DNA from: Microbulbifer elongatus
GTDB taxonomy: Bacteria > Pseudomonadota > Gammaproteobacteria > Pseudomonadales > Cellvibrionaceae
Assembly: GCF_021165935.1 (NCBI RefSeq)
Contig: NZ_CP088953.1
Span: 2,527,501 to 2,591,500, forward strand
Direction of reading: 5' to 3'
DNA: 64,000 nucleotides
In this document: one piece after another, positions 34,537-43,805 of the stretch
Layout: every line of letters starts with the position of its first letter
Position numbering within the stretch: position 1 is the first letter of the stretch
Position numbers and translations under genes: made by a program
Notes under the pieces: model-generated
The model's input: only the letters and a program-made list of their open reading frames with translations
What the model was told of the DNA's origin: nothing
Database searches by the model: none

Positions 34537-35400
34537 ATGAAATATTCGATTATTGTTCCGATCTATGAGCAGTGGCATCTTGTGCCGGATTTAATAGATT
34601 GTTTGGAGCGTCAATCGACATGTGCTGAGACTTTTGAAGTTGTTCTGGTAGATAACGGCTCGACAATTTTTTGCCCTCCAGATCGAGTCTCAAATAGGTT
34701 TCGTATAATCAAGTGCAAAAGGCCGGGGTCATACGCCGCTCGTAATTATGGAGTTAGACACTCCAAAGGAGAGTGGCTTGTATTCACAGATGCGGATTGT
34801 CTTCCCGAGCCAGATTGGCTTTCAGAAATCAACCAAAAAGTAGCTCAACTTAACGGGCAGACATTCGTTATTGCTGGGAATATAAAAATGTTGCCGAGCT
34901 CAAGCTCGCCATGTGCTTATGAAATTTACGACCTGGTAAAAGGTGTACCGCAATCGAAATATGTAAAGCAAGGGTATGCTGCCACAGCAAATTTAGCATT
35001 TTCCAGAAGCTTGTTTGACATGGTCGGTGGATTTGATGAGTGCCGATACTCAGGTGGAGATGCGGAATTCTGTCGACGAGCTGTACATAACAAAGCTACA
35101 TTAATTTTTGCTGAAGATGCAGTTGTAGGTCATAGGGCGCGTCGTAGCTGGTTCGATATTGCGAGTAAAGCACGTCGTATCAAAGGAAGCCAGTTGCGTC
35201 GTGGATCCTTTACTGCGCGATTTCTAACAATTGGGCGAACTTTTCTTCCACCATTGTTCGCTGTAGTGCGTTTTTTAAGGTTAAGAGATTTTTCAATGAA
35301 TTCCAGGGCTATAGCCATCATGGTTCAGTTCAGAATCTGGACTGTGGAAATATATGAGGTCATACGATTATTACTGCGCGCAGAAGCTGAGCGACGTTAA
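34537..35400 (+). CDS. Family 2 glycosyltransferase (paralogue of the gene at 43806)
   Basis: A 287-residue GT-A protein. It starts MKYSIIVPIYEQW, has VVLVDNGST at the UDP-sugar site and VFTDADCLPEPDWL with a DAD metal motif, and GGDAEFCRRA in the acceptor/base region. The C-terminus has a short hydrophobic stretch and ends in AEAERR. A second copy with the same blocks (GSYAARN, WLVFTDADCLPE, GGDA.FCRRA) is at 43806-44675, so the two arose by duplication. It begins 36 bp after the pse terminator and is followed by the membrane-kinase fusion 15 bp on. Confidence 0.88.
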   Translation: MKYSIIVPIYEQWHLVPDLIDCLERQSTCAETFEVVLVDNGSTIFCPPDRVSNRFRIIKCKRPGSYAARNYGVRHSKGEWLVFTDADCLPEPDWLSEINQKVAQLNGQTFVIAGNIKMLPSSSSPCAYEIYDLVKGVPQSKYVKQGYAATANLAFSRSLFDMVGGFDECRYSGGDAEFCRRAVHNKATLIFAEDAVVGHRARRSWFDIASKARRIKGSQLRRGSFTARFLTIGRTFLPPLFAVVRFLRLRDFSMNSRAIAIMVQFRIWTVEIYEVIRLLLRAEAERR

Positions 35401-35415
35401 GAAGAGATTCGATGT

Positions 35416-37188
35416 ATGAATTTAGTGGCTCAAACAAAAATATTCTGGTCGTGGTATTTCCGAATTTTCAATACATTCTGGGGGGTTAGGCCAGGTGTAT
35501 TCACGACCGTAGTACTTTTTTCCCTAATTGAAAAATTTTGCAATTTAATTGCAATGGTTCTTCCATTAAAGATTATTCTGCTCGCTAGCTCTGAGGGAAT
35601 ACCTAAATATTTTCAATTTTTTATGGGAATTGAATATAAGCAGCATTGGATAATTGGATTGTCGGCCGCGGCAATCGGCTTTCATTTGGTAGGGTTTGGA
35701 TTTAGTGCAATTTCTGAGCGCCTAGCAGCTTTGGGTGGGGCTGAGGTTGTGGCTAAGGCGAATGAAATCAACGTGGTTTATGGACGAGAACAAAAGCTGA
35801 GAAATTATTATTCAGCGTTTTGCAGGATTTTGTCGAGTGCCACCTTCGTATTTTTGGTTCTTTCAGTCTTGGTGTGGCTTGACGATACTCTTTTACTGGC
35901 ACTTTTATGCTCATTGTCCTTGCAGTATATGTTTTCAGTGTGGGTGCTTAGACCTTTGCCGCAAGCGCGAATGTCAAGGGTTGGTAGGTTTGCGAAAAAT
36001 GAGCTTCCAGACTACTTGAACTCACTTACTTACGTAAACTTTATCGTTTGCTTTGTTATCGTACTAATGCCTTTCGTACTTGGATATCCTGCAAGCGTAT
36101 TCTCTGCAGTCGTATCAATAATTTTACTTAGGCACGCGATAAATGCGATAGGAGGTATCGTAAAGGATTGTGTGAAGTTATGGGGTTGGAAAGACGGGAT
36201 TGACCCTCTCGTTCTTCGAAATGTTCAAGTAAAGAAAAATGAATCACCAGAAACAGTAAGTTTTAGACAGCTTCTGGAAAAATCTAGCCGTGAAGAATGG
36301 GTTGCGAGAATACTTCCGAAGAATGTTTTATCTGAAGCGTCAGTTTCCGTTGAGTGGCTAGATCCTCCGCAGAAAGGCATAAACACATTTCAGGCTACAG
36401 TCGATACAAGTTCAGACTGTAAGAAAAGATCGTTTCTTCTTCAAGTTATGGATGTAAGGTGGAAACATCTTATTTCAAATGAACAGTACTTACTCAAACA
36501 CGTGCCTCATGACGTATTGCTTGCGCCTGCCCGTGTTGCAACTGTGATGGAGGACGAGTTTGCGGCTCAGTTCTTGGAGGTCGAAGATGGAAAACGTGCT
36601 TCCAATGAGCTATGGCGTAAAGTGGAGAAGATAATTCTTCTAGAGCATTGGAGTTATTGCCCTTCGAGGGCATTATGTTCTGGCTTTGTTTTATCTCACC
36701 CGCTCTTACATCAGCGAGTTACTTTGAGCTTCGTAAAGAAAGTCTCCCTGGCTATTGATACGGAAGATGAAGCGAAAGTTTTCTCCTTATTTCTAAATAC
36801 GTATCCTGAACTAATTAGGGTATTGCAATCTTTACCCTTGTATGTTTTTAACCCTGATCTGCAGCGTGATAATGTAATTGTTTCCGGAGGTCAGAGCCCC
36901 AAGCAATTTGTAACCAGCTGGGGCAGGTGGGCTTTGGAGCCAGTCGGCGTAAAATTACCTGCCGGAGCTAGTGAAATTCTGCTTGAAGATATGATTCATG
37001 AGCTAAGACAAAAAAGACCCACTCTTCCAGAAGACTATTCTATTTTCCATTTGAGTTTAGCGAACCGGGTTTTTCGCTTGGAAAGTATGATAAATGGACA
37101 AAAATTTAAAGCGGCTCTGGCTGAAATGTCCATAATTCTTGAAAATTCATTGTTGAGAAAGGGGTGTGGTCTTGCTGAATCTGCGTAA
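35416..37188 (+). CDS. Fusion of an ABC-exporter-like membrane domain with a kinase-like domain
   Basis: I do not recognise this 590-residue architecture. Residues 1-260 hold about six hydrophobic helices (near 28-52, 75-100, 136-152, 155-176, 205-225, 228-250), with helix pairing reminiscent of a type I ABC exporter membrane domain, but no ATPase domain follows. The soluble C-terminal half has FNPDLQRDNVIV (N479, D481, N486) and SWGRWALEPVG. These fit the xxDLxxxxN catalytic loop and metal-site segment of aminoglycoside-phosphotransferase-like kinases, although the usual His before the Asp is Asn. It lies between a GT2 gene and the GT/lyase fusion, and overlaps the latter by 23 bp. A role in glycan or lipid-carrier phosphorylation and export is only a guess. 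Confidence 0.6.
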   Translation: MNLVAQTKIFWSWYFRIFNTFWGVRPGVFTTVVLFSLIEKFCNLIAMVLPLKIILLASSEGIPKYFQFFMGIEYKQHWIIGLSAAAIGFHLVGFGFSAISERLAALGGAEVVAKANEINVVYGREQKLRNYYSAFCRILSSATFVFLVLSVLVWLDDTLLLALLCSLSLQYMFSVWVLRPLPQARMSRVGRFAKNELPDYLNSLTYVNFIVCFVIVLMPFVLGYPASVFSAVVSIILLRHAINAIGGIVKDCVKLWGWKDGIDPLVLRNVQVKKNESPETVSFRQLLEKSSREEWVARILPKNVLSEASVSVEWLDPPQKGINTFQATVDTSSDCKKRSFLLQVMDVRWKHLISNEQYLLKHVPHDVLLAPARVATVMEDEFAAQFLEVEDGKRASNELWRKVEKIILLEHWSYCPSRALCSGFVLSHPLLHQRVTLSFVKKVSLAIDTEDEAKVFSLFLNTYPELIRVLQSLPLYVFNPDLQRDNVIVSGGQSPKQFVTSWGRWALEPVGVKLPAGASEILLEDMIHELRQKRPTLPEDYSIFHLSLANRVFRLESMINGQKFKAALAEMSIILENSLLRKGCGLAESA

Positions 37189-39466
37189 TGTTGTCGCTGC
37201 AGTTCCTGGAGTCAGGGCCTTTAAGCGTTCAATTTTCAATCGGAAAACGTCGCGTCCTACACCAGTCGGCTTCCCCTCTGATCGCGGTAAACCACATGTG
37301 TCTACGTCACCAGGGGGGGGCACTCAGATATCGGAAGTGCCTGATACTTTTGTGCTATGGCGAATTATTGGGAATGACCTTTTCCCCAGGCATGAAAGGG
37401 GGCAATCCAGAAAGAACCTCGCTTTTATACTGGAAAACGAACCAGATCTTTTAGGTTGTCAGAAACGATTTATAGTCAATCGAATTGTCGACCCAAATGA
37501 AGAGCGTTTGATAATAGAAATGCTCGAACGTACAGGTTATCCCTATATCCGTATTCCCTTCGATTGGAATGAGTATCGGCAGCTGACATGGGATACCTCA
37601 GGTGTCCCATCAGATTATGCCCCTTATACCGAATCCTTTGCTGAGTTGCCTCAACAGGCTAGGCACCAGATTGAAATGCGAATTTTCCGTCACAAAAATA
37701 ACTATGTGATGAATAACAATGGTGCAAGAAATGTAGCGCTACGGGAAGGGAAGAAGCTTGCAAAGTGGGTCCTTCCTTGGGATGGTAATTGTTATCTTAC
37801 GGGCAGCGCATGGAGAGAGCTTCGCAGTGCTGTGATTTCGAAACGTGATGTACCATATCACATTGTTTCGATGGCGAGGATTACGGAGAACAGTAAACTA
37901 CTCGATAAAGAATATATGCCGGAAGCCGCGGAAGAGCCTCAAATTCTGTTTCGTGCGGATTCAAAATCTGAATTTAATGAAGACTACAGTTATGGTAGAC
38001 GACCTAAAGTAGAATTACTTTGGCGCCTGGGTGTTCCGGGAACATGGGATAGATGGCCTATCGAACCTTGGGACTTGGCGTGCCCACCCTATTCATCTGA
38101 AGCCGGGCAGTTTACTTATTCCGGCTGGGTTGCCAGGCTTTATTCTGGAAAAGCAAACCTTGAAAAGCAAAAAGATCACAAAGCATTAGTTGGACGGGGC
38201 GAAGCGAGGATGGAGGCTGTTGGCACTCTTCTTTCGAGTCTTGATGCTAAGGTGCTCGAGTCGAGTATCGACTCGGACCTACCAGTTTTTTCTAATCCTA
38301 GCAAATTGTCTGATGCCTCTTCGTGTCTACTGGGTAAATTGCGTACTGCTGCTAATCAAGCAATGTCGCGCGGTCCTTACTCAGTTGTGGACAAAAAAAC
38401 CCTCCCTCCCAGTCAAAATCCTCACGATTATTGGCACGCTGCTCCATATTACTGGCCTCATCCATTGAAGTTGCCCGGATTGCCATACATTCGACGAGAT
38501 GGTCTACGGGTACCTGGTACTCGGTTATACGAACCACAGAGTGATAATTACGATCGTACCCGGCTTCAACGTTTGTTTGACGACACCTATGTGTTGGCAT
38601 TGGGCTGGCGGAATTTGGGTGATGATTCTTTTGGGCGGCACGCTGCCGCGTTGGTAAAGCACTGGTTTTTAGAGCCCTCTACAGCGATGAATCCCCACCT
38701 GGAGTTTGCACAGGTTCGAAAAGGACATAACAGAAATCGGGGGGCCAGCACAGGTATCATTGAGTTCAAAGACTTCTATTATTTTCTGGATGCAGTACGA
38801 ATTTTACGAAGTGGTAGGTTTCTGAATCAAGCAGAAGTAATTAGTTTTGAGAATTGGTTAGGGGAGTATCTGCACTGGCTTTCTAGAAGCGAGCAAGGGT
38901 TTGGTGAGCGCTCAGCAAATAATAATCATGGTACCTATTACGATCTTCAGGTCGCCGCTATTAGTTTGTTTTTGGGTGAACATAAAATATTGCGGAGAAC
39001 ACTTCGCGACTCTCGATTTCGGATCCTTGAACAGTTTGATAGTGATGGAGCCCAGCCTCATGAATTGGCGCGCACAACCAGCGCTCATTACTGCTGTTTT
39101 AATTTGCAAGGCTGGATTCATCTTGCAATGTTGGCGGAATATATAGGTGAAGATCTTTGGTCTTTTACCGGTCGGGACGGTCAGAGTATTCGTAAGGGGA
39201 TGGAATGGCTGATATCATATATCAATAAACCATGGCCTTTTAAGCAAATTGATACGTTTGACAAAGATCGCTTCTTACCGATCTTGTTAAGCTTTGATCG
39301 TAAGTACGGGCGCCCGTCTCGCATGGAGACGTTTGAGTCTCCGAGCGCCGAAGATCTAAAGCCTTTATTTTATCCACATGATGGAATTCGTCCATTCTGG
39401 AACATTGAAATGATTTCAACTAGAAATAAGTTCCTTAAATTTAGGAAGGAAAGTTTTGCATTGTAA
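37166..39466 (+). CDS. Fusion of a glycosyltransferase-like domain and a PL5 alginate-lyase-type domain
   Basis: A 766-residue protein. Residues about 60-340 (LWRIIGNDLFPRH, RFIVNRIVDPNEE, NNNGARNVALREGKKLAKWVLPWDGN) look like a GT-A-type glycosyltransferase-like domain. From about 430 the sequence follows the alginate lyase A1-III (PL5) family: HAAPYYWPHPLKLPGLPYIRRDG, then NNNHGTYYD with N587-H588, and ARTTSAHYCCF with R636 and Y642. The Asn-His, Arg and Tyr spacing matches the catalytic set of that lyase. There is no signal peptide, so it should be cytoplasmic or membrane-associated. GTG start at 37166 inside the previous gene. Confidence 0.72.
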   Translation: MVLLNLRNVVAAVPGVRAFKRSIFNRKTSRPTPVGFPSDRGKPHVSTSPGGGTQISEVPDTFVLWRIIGNDLFPRHERGQSRKNLAFILENEPDLLGCQKRFIVNRIVDPNEERLIIEMLERTGYPYIRIPFDWNEYRQLTWDTSGVPSDYAPYTESFAELPQQARHQIEMRIFRHKNNYVMNNNGARNVALREGKKLAKWVLPWDGNCYLTGSAWRELRSAVISKRDVPYHIVSMARITENSKLLDKEYMPEAAEEPQILFRADSKSEFNEDYSYGRRPKVELLWRLGVPGTWDRWPIEPWDLACPPYSSEAGQFTYSGWVARLYSGKANLEKQKDHKALVGRGEARMEAVGTLLSSLDAKVLESSIDSDLPVFSNPSKLSDASSCLLGKLRTAANQAMSRGPYSVVDKKTLPPSQNPHDYWHAAPYYWPHPLKLPGLPYIRRDGLRVPGTRLYEPQSDNYDRTRLQRLFDDTYVLALGWRNLGDDSFGRHAAALVKHWFLEPSTAMNPHLEFAQVRKGHNRNRGASTGIIEFKDFYYFLDAVRILRSGRFLNQAEVISFENWLGEYLHWLSRSEQGFGERSANNNHGTYYDLQVAAISLFLGEHKILRRTLRDSRFRILEQFDSDGAQPHELARTTSAHYCCFNLQGWIHLAMLAEYIGEDLWSFTGRDGQSIRKGMEWLISYINKPWPFKQIDTFDKDRFLPILLSFDRKYGRPSRMETFESPSAEDLKPLFYPHDGIRPFWNIEMISTRNKFLKFRKESFAL

Positions 39467-39615
39467 TATATGTAAACAAGTTTTACAGAAAATAGTAAGA
39501 ATGAATTTCAACTAACACAGTTGGCAAGATAAATGGCCGTTAGCTCTCGAGTTGATAGGCTAACAGGGCTGACACTTTTTCCGAAAGAAATATATTTAAT
39601 TGTTGAGAGGTTGAT

Positions 39616-42588
39616 ATGTCTTATTCTCCAGTATCAATGGCTATTGTTGGAGCTTATAAAAAACACAGGTCATTCTTGAGGCCGTTTAAGCAAGTCTTGG
39701 TACATCTCCATGTTTTCCGGGCAATCAGAAACTATGTTGTGAATAGCTCCCGCCCCAAAGTTGTCCGTGAAGTGGTGCGAGGGCCTTATTTGGAGGCTTT
39801 GATACGAGGGGGTGTTATTATAAATAAAGATTTGTCGCCAATGGAAATTGAGGAGCCTGATTGGAGTCGAGCAATTAACTGTTTTGAGTTTTGGCAGGCG
39901 CTTCCTCAGCACGTGCGTGCTAGGGAAGTTGAGTCGCCGAATGAATTTTTTAAGCTTTATATTTATCGCGAGAAGTATAGATGCCCAATTACAGGAGCTA
40001 CTATTTCAATTGAAGCGGCCTTATCCTTTTTATGTCTATTTTCCCATCCGTTATATTGTAGATTCTTCAAAGATACACTGCTGGAATTCGATCGAAAACC
40101 TTCAGGTGAACTGGGTGTGCCGTCATTTTGTGGTAAAGCTTGCGTGGAAATTCCTGATTCTTTTCTGGGTCAGATGGCGAGCTCTCCCTTTGGGCGATTT
40201 CTGATTTCTTTAATGTACGCTAGACCACTCACTCGAGATCTGGAGGAGCTGCTTGCGACGTCTAAATCTCGAGTCGCTATCAACCTATTTGAAGATCTAA
40301 TAATTTACTTGCGAGATCAGGTTAGATTTGATGACCTCAGGGATCTAATTGAAGTATATATTCAATGGTTTAATAAGTGTTCGCTTGATATTGGCGCGCG
40401 CTCTTATATTCGATTTTTTGACACCCTCACAGTCGGCGTCAAAAATCTCAATGCTAGAGTTGTTAACGATTTTCCTGTGTTAGATATTTCGCGGGTTGAG
40501 AATCAACATCATTATATTGTGTTATGCCGATCATATTTCCGGCTTGCGTTGGGGATGGCTAAATATGATGTTGCAAAAGAAATTCTGGAAAGCGCTGGGG
40601 AAATCGATCCCGTTACCTCACTCTCGCTAGCACTACTTACACACCAAAAACCGTTTAAGGTGGAGAGGCAGCCTGAAGTCCGACAACAACTCCAGTTATT
40701 ATCGGCTGAGTTGATGCGTAAAATAGTTGCTTCAAATGTGAAGCTTGGCCCAGTCGTGTCACATATCGCATATCATGCCGTCACCGCGTCGGTCGATGAT
40801 TTACGTGATGCCATAGTCACTTTACGAGATAGTGATATCCCCGAATTTGTTCAGCCTGACACTGGTTACTCTGCGCTGTTTGCAACGATATTATCGCAGC
40901 TAATACGGTTAGGCCTATATCGCGAAGGAGCGGAGCTTCTTTCTTTGTGTTCTAGAATGATGACCCCTAGTCATCAGAGCCTTTATAATATTCGGTTACA
41001 TTTTGAGACAGGAAGTTGTGATTGGAATAAATTGAGAGGGGTGTGCTCAGAATCTGTAGTGCGTGAGTACTTGATGAAGTCTGCTGGTCTCACCGCTTGG
41101 AGGGCGAATAAGTTTTTCGAGGCGTTCTTGTATTTTTCTGCCGGGTACAAAGAGAATGATAAATTAGAGAAAAAAGTTGCTCGACAGTCCACGCTTGATA
41201 GGTTGCAATTTTTGCAGAGAACTAGCGACTTTGTTAATTCTGTCGTGCAGCCGCGTCGCCCTAAAGGACTCGTGCTTTTGGCAACATTAAATTGTTTTAA
41301 TTCACTCGCGATGCTCGCACCAGTGATGGTGGAAATAAAGAGACGAAATTTTGCGGTAGCTGCGCTACTTGAAGGTGTTTTAGATTCTCCTTATTTGGAG
41401 GCTGGCTCTGAGATGTTCCTTTGCAATCATTTGTTTAATTCTATACGGCGTGAGCGTACTGATGGTAATGTAGTATTGGAATGGAATGTTGACTGGGGTG
41501 CTCGGGTTGTTAGCTCCGAGGGTGTAAACTTTTACCAAGGAATATATGAGCATTTATCAGCAAAATTTAGGCGGTCTACAATTAGTTTGGAAAACCCATT
41601 GGTTAAAGAGAGCTTTGACCAGTTGATCATGCTCTGTGATTACCTTCTGAGAGTTTGTTTGGAAATTGAAAAAGCTGCGCGTTCGGCAGAGTATCCTATT
41701 GTTATAGTCGGTAGCAATACCCATATTGCTCCTTATTCAGTGTTTCGAGATTTTATACTGGAAAGATCAATACCGAATCTTCGATTTGTGTCTTCAAATG
41801 TGGCGTATGAAAATTATTATACAAACTTGGGTAGTAAGTTTTCAGGATCAATGGCAGTAGTCGATATGACTTTGCACCGAACCTGTCGGGCTCCTTTTTT
41901 GGCACTTCGGCATAGGTTCGAAGAGTGGTATGAAGTGGAGAAAAACTCAGCTGAGCTGAATAGTAGGTTTTTAGAGCTAATCCACGAGAATAGAAATTCC
42001 GGCTCAGACGAAGATATTCCTGATTGTCACGATCTGATTGTGTCGGCAAAAAATGCCGGGAAGCGAGTTGTTTGCTGTTTTGGTAAAGTGTTGTGCGATC
42101 TTGCTGTGCCCTATGATGGTGGTCCTGCGCATTCGGATATGAAGGATTGGCTGCAGCATTCAGTCTCGACAGTTGCTGGTTCTGATGTGTTATTGTTGAT
42201 TAAGCCACACCCTCATGAACTTCGGCCAGAAATTGCTTTAGATTTAACAGAAAAACTTGAGGATTTTCTGCCTGAAGACCTGCCAGAAAATGTAATTCTC
42301 CTCGGGCATAGGGACTACAATGTGCACGAGTTGGCTCGTTACATAGATCTTGCGGTACTTTGGAATGGTACTTCATGTTTAGAGCTTACGGGTCTCGGCG
42401 TGCCAGTAATTATGTGTTCCCACTTCGGTAAGTATGATTACCCGGTCGATCTTATTTATCCAGAGAATCGGGATTCATATGAAGAATCTAATTCTTTATT
42501 CTCAGTTGGATGCTCCTTCGGAAGAATTGCAAAAAAAGGCAATGGGTTTGCTTCACTACATGGGGACGGAAGAGGTTGCCATCCCTAA
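39616..42588 (+). CDS. Very large capsule-synthase-like glycosyltransferase, apparently frameshifted near its C-terminus
   Basis: 990 residues in this frame. The N-terminal 600 residues are not recognised and are mostly helical. The C-terminal 250 residues resemble capsule polysaccharide (KpsC/KpsS-like) GT-B enzymes: LLLIKPHPHELRPE, NVILLGHRDYNVHELARYIDLAVLWNGTSCLE and GVPVIMCSHFGKYDYP. After YPENRDSYE (about residue 956) the frame becomes low-quality sequence to a stop, while the +1 frame carries a well-structured 80-residue continuation (next entry). ATG 39616 has GAGAGG upstream. It starts 149 bp after the previous gene. Confidence 0.6.
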   Translation: MSYSPVSMAIVGAYKKHRSFLRPFKQVLVHLHVFRAIRNYVVNSSRPKVVREVVRGPYLEALIRGGVIINKDLSPMEIEEPDWSRAINCFEFWQALPQHVRAREVESPNEFFKLYIYREKYRCPITGATISIEAALSFLCLFSHPLYCRFFKDTLLEFDRKPSGELGVPSFCGKACVEIPDSFLGQMASSPFGRFLISLMYARPLTRDLEELLATSKSRVAINLFEDLIIYLRDQVRFDDLRDLIEVYIQWFNKCSLDIGARSYIRFFDTLTVGVKNLNARVVNDFPVLDISRVENQHHYIVLCRSYFRLALGMAKYDVAKEILESAGEIDPVTSLSLALLTHQKPFKVERQPEVRQQLQLLSAELMRKIVASNVKLGPVVSHIAYHAVTASVDDLRDAIVTLRDSDIPEFVQPDTGYSALFATILSQLIRLGLYREGAELLSLCSRMMTPSHQSLYNIRLHFETGSCDWNKLRGVCSESVVREYLMKSAGLTAWRANKFFEAFLYFSAGYKENDKLEKKVARQSTLDRLQFLQRTSDFVNSVVQPRRPKGLVLLATLNCFNSLAMLAPVMVEIKRRNFAVAALLEGVLDSPYLEAGSEMFLCNHLFNSIRRERTDGNVVLEWNVDWGARVVSSEGVNFYQGIYEHLSAKFRRSTISLENPLVKESFDQLIMLCDYLLRVCLEIEKAARSAEYPIVIVGSNTHIAPYSVFRDFILERSIPNLRFVSSNVAYENYYTNLGSKFSGSMAVVDMTLHRTCRAPFLALRHRFEEWYEVEKNSAELNSRFLELIHENRNSGSDEDIPDCHDLIVSAKNAGKRVVCCFGKVLCDLAVPYDGGPAHSDMKDWLQHSVSTVAGSDVLLLIKPHPHELRPEIALDLTEKLEDFLPEDLPENVILLGHRDYNVHELARYIDLAVLWNGTSCLELTGLGVPVIMCSHFGKYDYPVDLIYPENRDSYEESNSLFSVGCSFGRIAKKGNGFASLHGDGRGCHP

Positions 42589-42730
42589 TACCTATAGCCG
42601 AAGACCGATAACCAACGATAGTGTTGGTGTTCCACAATGGGATGAGGATAAAATTGCGGAATATTTGAAGTGTGGTGACGAACATATGGAGGTTGCTGCA
42701 GATAGAATTTTAGAGGGGTGCGTCACTTGA
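42479..42730 (+). pseudogene. Out-of-frame C-terminal continuation of the gene at 39616
   Basis: In the +1 frame the sequence LDAPSEELQKKAMGLLHYMG, then TEEVAIPNTYSRRPITNDS, then a Trp/Asp-rich end reads as genuine protein. It follows on naturally from YPENRDSYE if one base is dropped near 42481-42488. It has an in-frame ATG at 42479 but no good RBS and would make an 83-residue orphan. I therefore treat it as the displaced tail of the large glycosyltransferase. Sequencing error and a real mutation are both possible. Confidence 0.65.
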
Positions 42731-42827
42731 CGTTGGTTCGATCTATTGCCTCCGTATGAGGTTTTGTATGCAGTGATAGGTGCGCATTGAGTCGTTTGAT
42801 TTAATTCACTATTGATAGGGGCTGGAA

Positions 42828-43631
42828 ATGGTGGAGCTTAAAGTTTTGGGGGCGATAGGGAGAAAGGTTTCGGGGACTTTTCTTTTTTCTGATTCAGAAA
42901 AGCGGATTCAGCGTCCTAGGATTTTCTTCTGCCATATTCCCAAGTGCGCTGGGTCATCTATTGTGTCAGCTGTTCGGAATAAGCTGTACCCTAATTGCGC
43001 TAATGGTACGTTCGAAATTGAACAGGCTCCAAGTAAGCGGTCCGCAAGATCTGTCGGGAAACCGATGATGGAGCTTCGAGAGAATATTCTCGCTTACAAT
43101 TTGGCGTTGGATAGAAATTATTTTGGTCACGGGCATAGTTATTGTCGTCCTGAATTGGTTAAAGAATTTCTTGTCGATTGGGACTTCGTTACGATTCTCA
43201 GAGATCCAGTGGAGCGCTGGATTTCAGAGTACGTGTACAATACCTTCAAGGAAGGTGATTGGGCAAAGAACACGATGAGTTTAGAGCAATATCTTGATTC
43301 GAAGAAGGGGCTTTTCACAGGAAGGTACCTTCTTCACTACTTTTCAAATGAGTCCCGGTGCTCTGGTTTTGCTCCGGAACAGTATGTCACTGAAGCTTTG
43401 GATAATTTGTCTCGTTTTAGTGTTGTCGGAACGCTGGATCGTCTTGATCAATGGAGCAATGATATGATTCGGCGTTATGGAGTCACTTTAAAAATACCTA
43501 AAAAGAACGCTAGTCCAAGATCAGAAGTTGCAGAGGAAATAAGCTCGGACAGTAAGCTTGTTAAAAAAATTGAACGCCTCTGTAAGTATGATCTGGAAGT
43601 ATACAATCGAGTTCTTGATCGCATATATTAG
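42828..43631 (+). CDS. Sulfotransferase family 2 protein (PAPS-dependent)
   Basis: A 267-residue sulfotransferase that should transfer sulfate from PAPS to a glycan. The 5'-phosphosulfate loop is FFCHIPKCAGSSIVSAV (K-C-A-G-S-S, about 38-43) and the 3'-phosphate-binding segment is VTILRDPVERWISEYVYN. It begins after GGGGCTGG and lies in the glycan locus between the large GT and a GT2 gene. No signal peptide or membrane segment is seen, so it would act in the cytoplasm on a nucleotide sugar, lipid-linked glycan or polymer. It pairs functionally with the APS kinase at 17954 (inference). Confidence 0.85.
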   Translation: MVELKVLGAIGRKVSGTFLFSDSEKRIQRPRIFFCHIPKCAGSSIVSAVRNKLYPNCANGTFEIEQAPSKRSARSVGKPMMELRENILAYNLALDRNYFGHGHSYCRPELVKEFLVDWDFVTILRDPVERWISEYVYNTFKEGDWAKNTMSLEQYLDSKKGLFTGRYLLHYFSNESRCSGFAPEQYVTEALDNLSRFSVVGTLDRLDQWSNDMIRRYGVTLKIPKKNASPRSEVAEEISSDSKLVKKIERLCKYDLEVYNRVLDRIY

Positions 43632-43805
43632 CGGAAAGGTGATTTGCTGCTGCTATGGTGTGTTGATTTTCGGGTTGATTCTCACTTAGGGGTTTTATTG
43701 TAGTATGCATTTTGTATTTTGGTTGTCCTGACGTGTTTCGGCTAGTGAGTGTTAATTCAAGGTCTTTACACCCTCTGTCGTTAAATTCGTAATCTGGTGC
43801 TTAAA

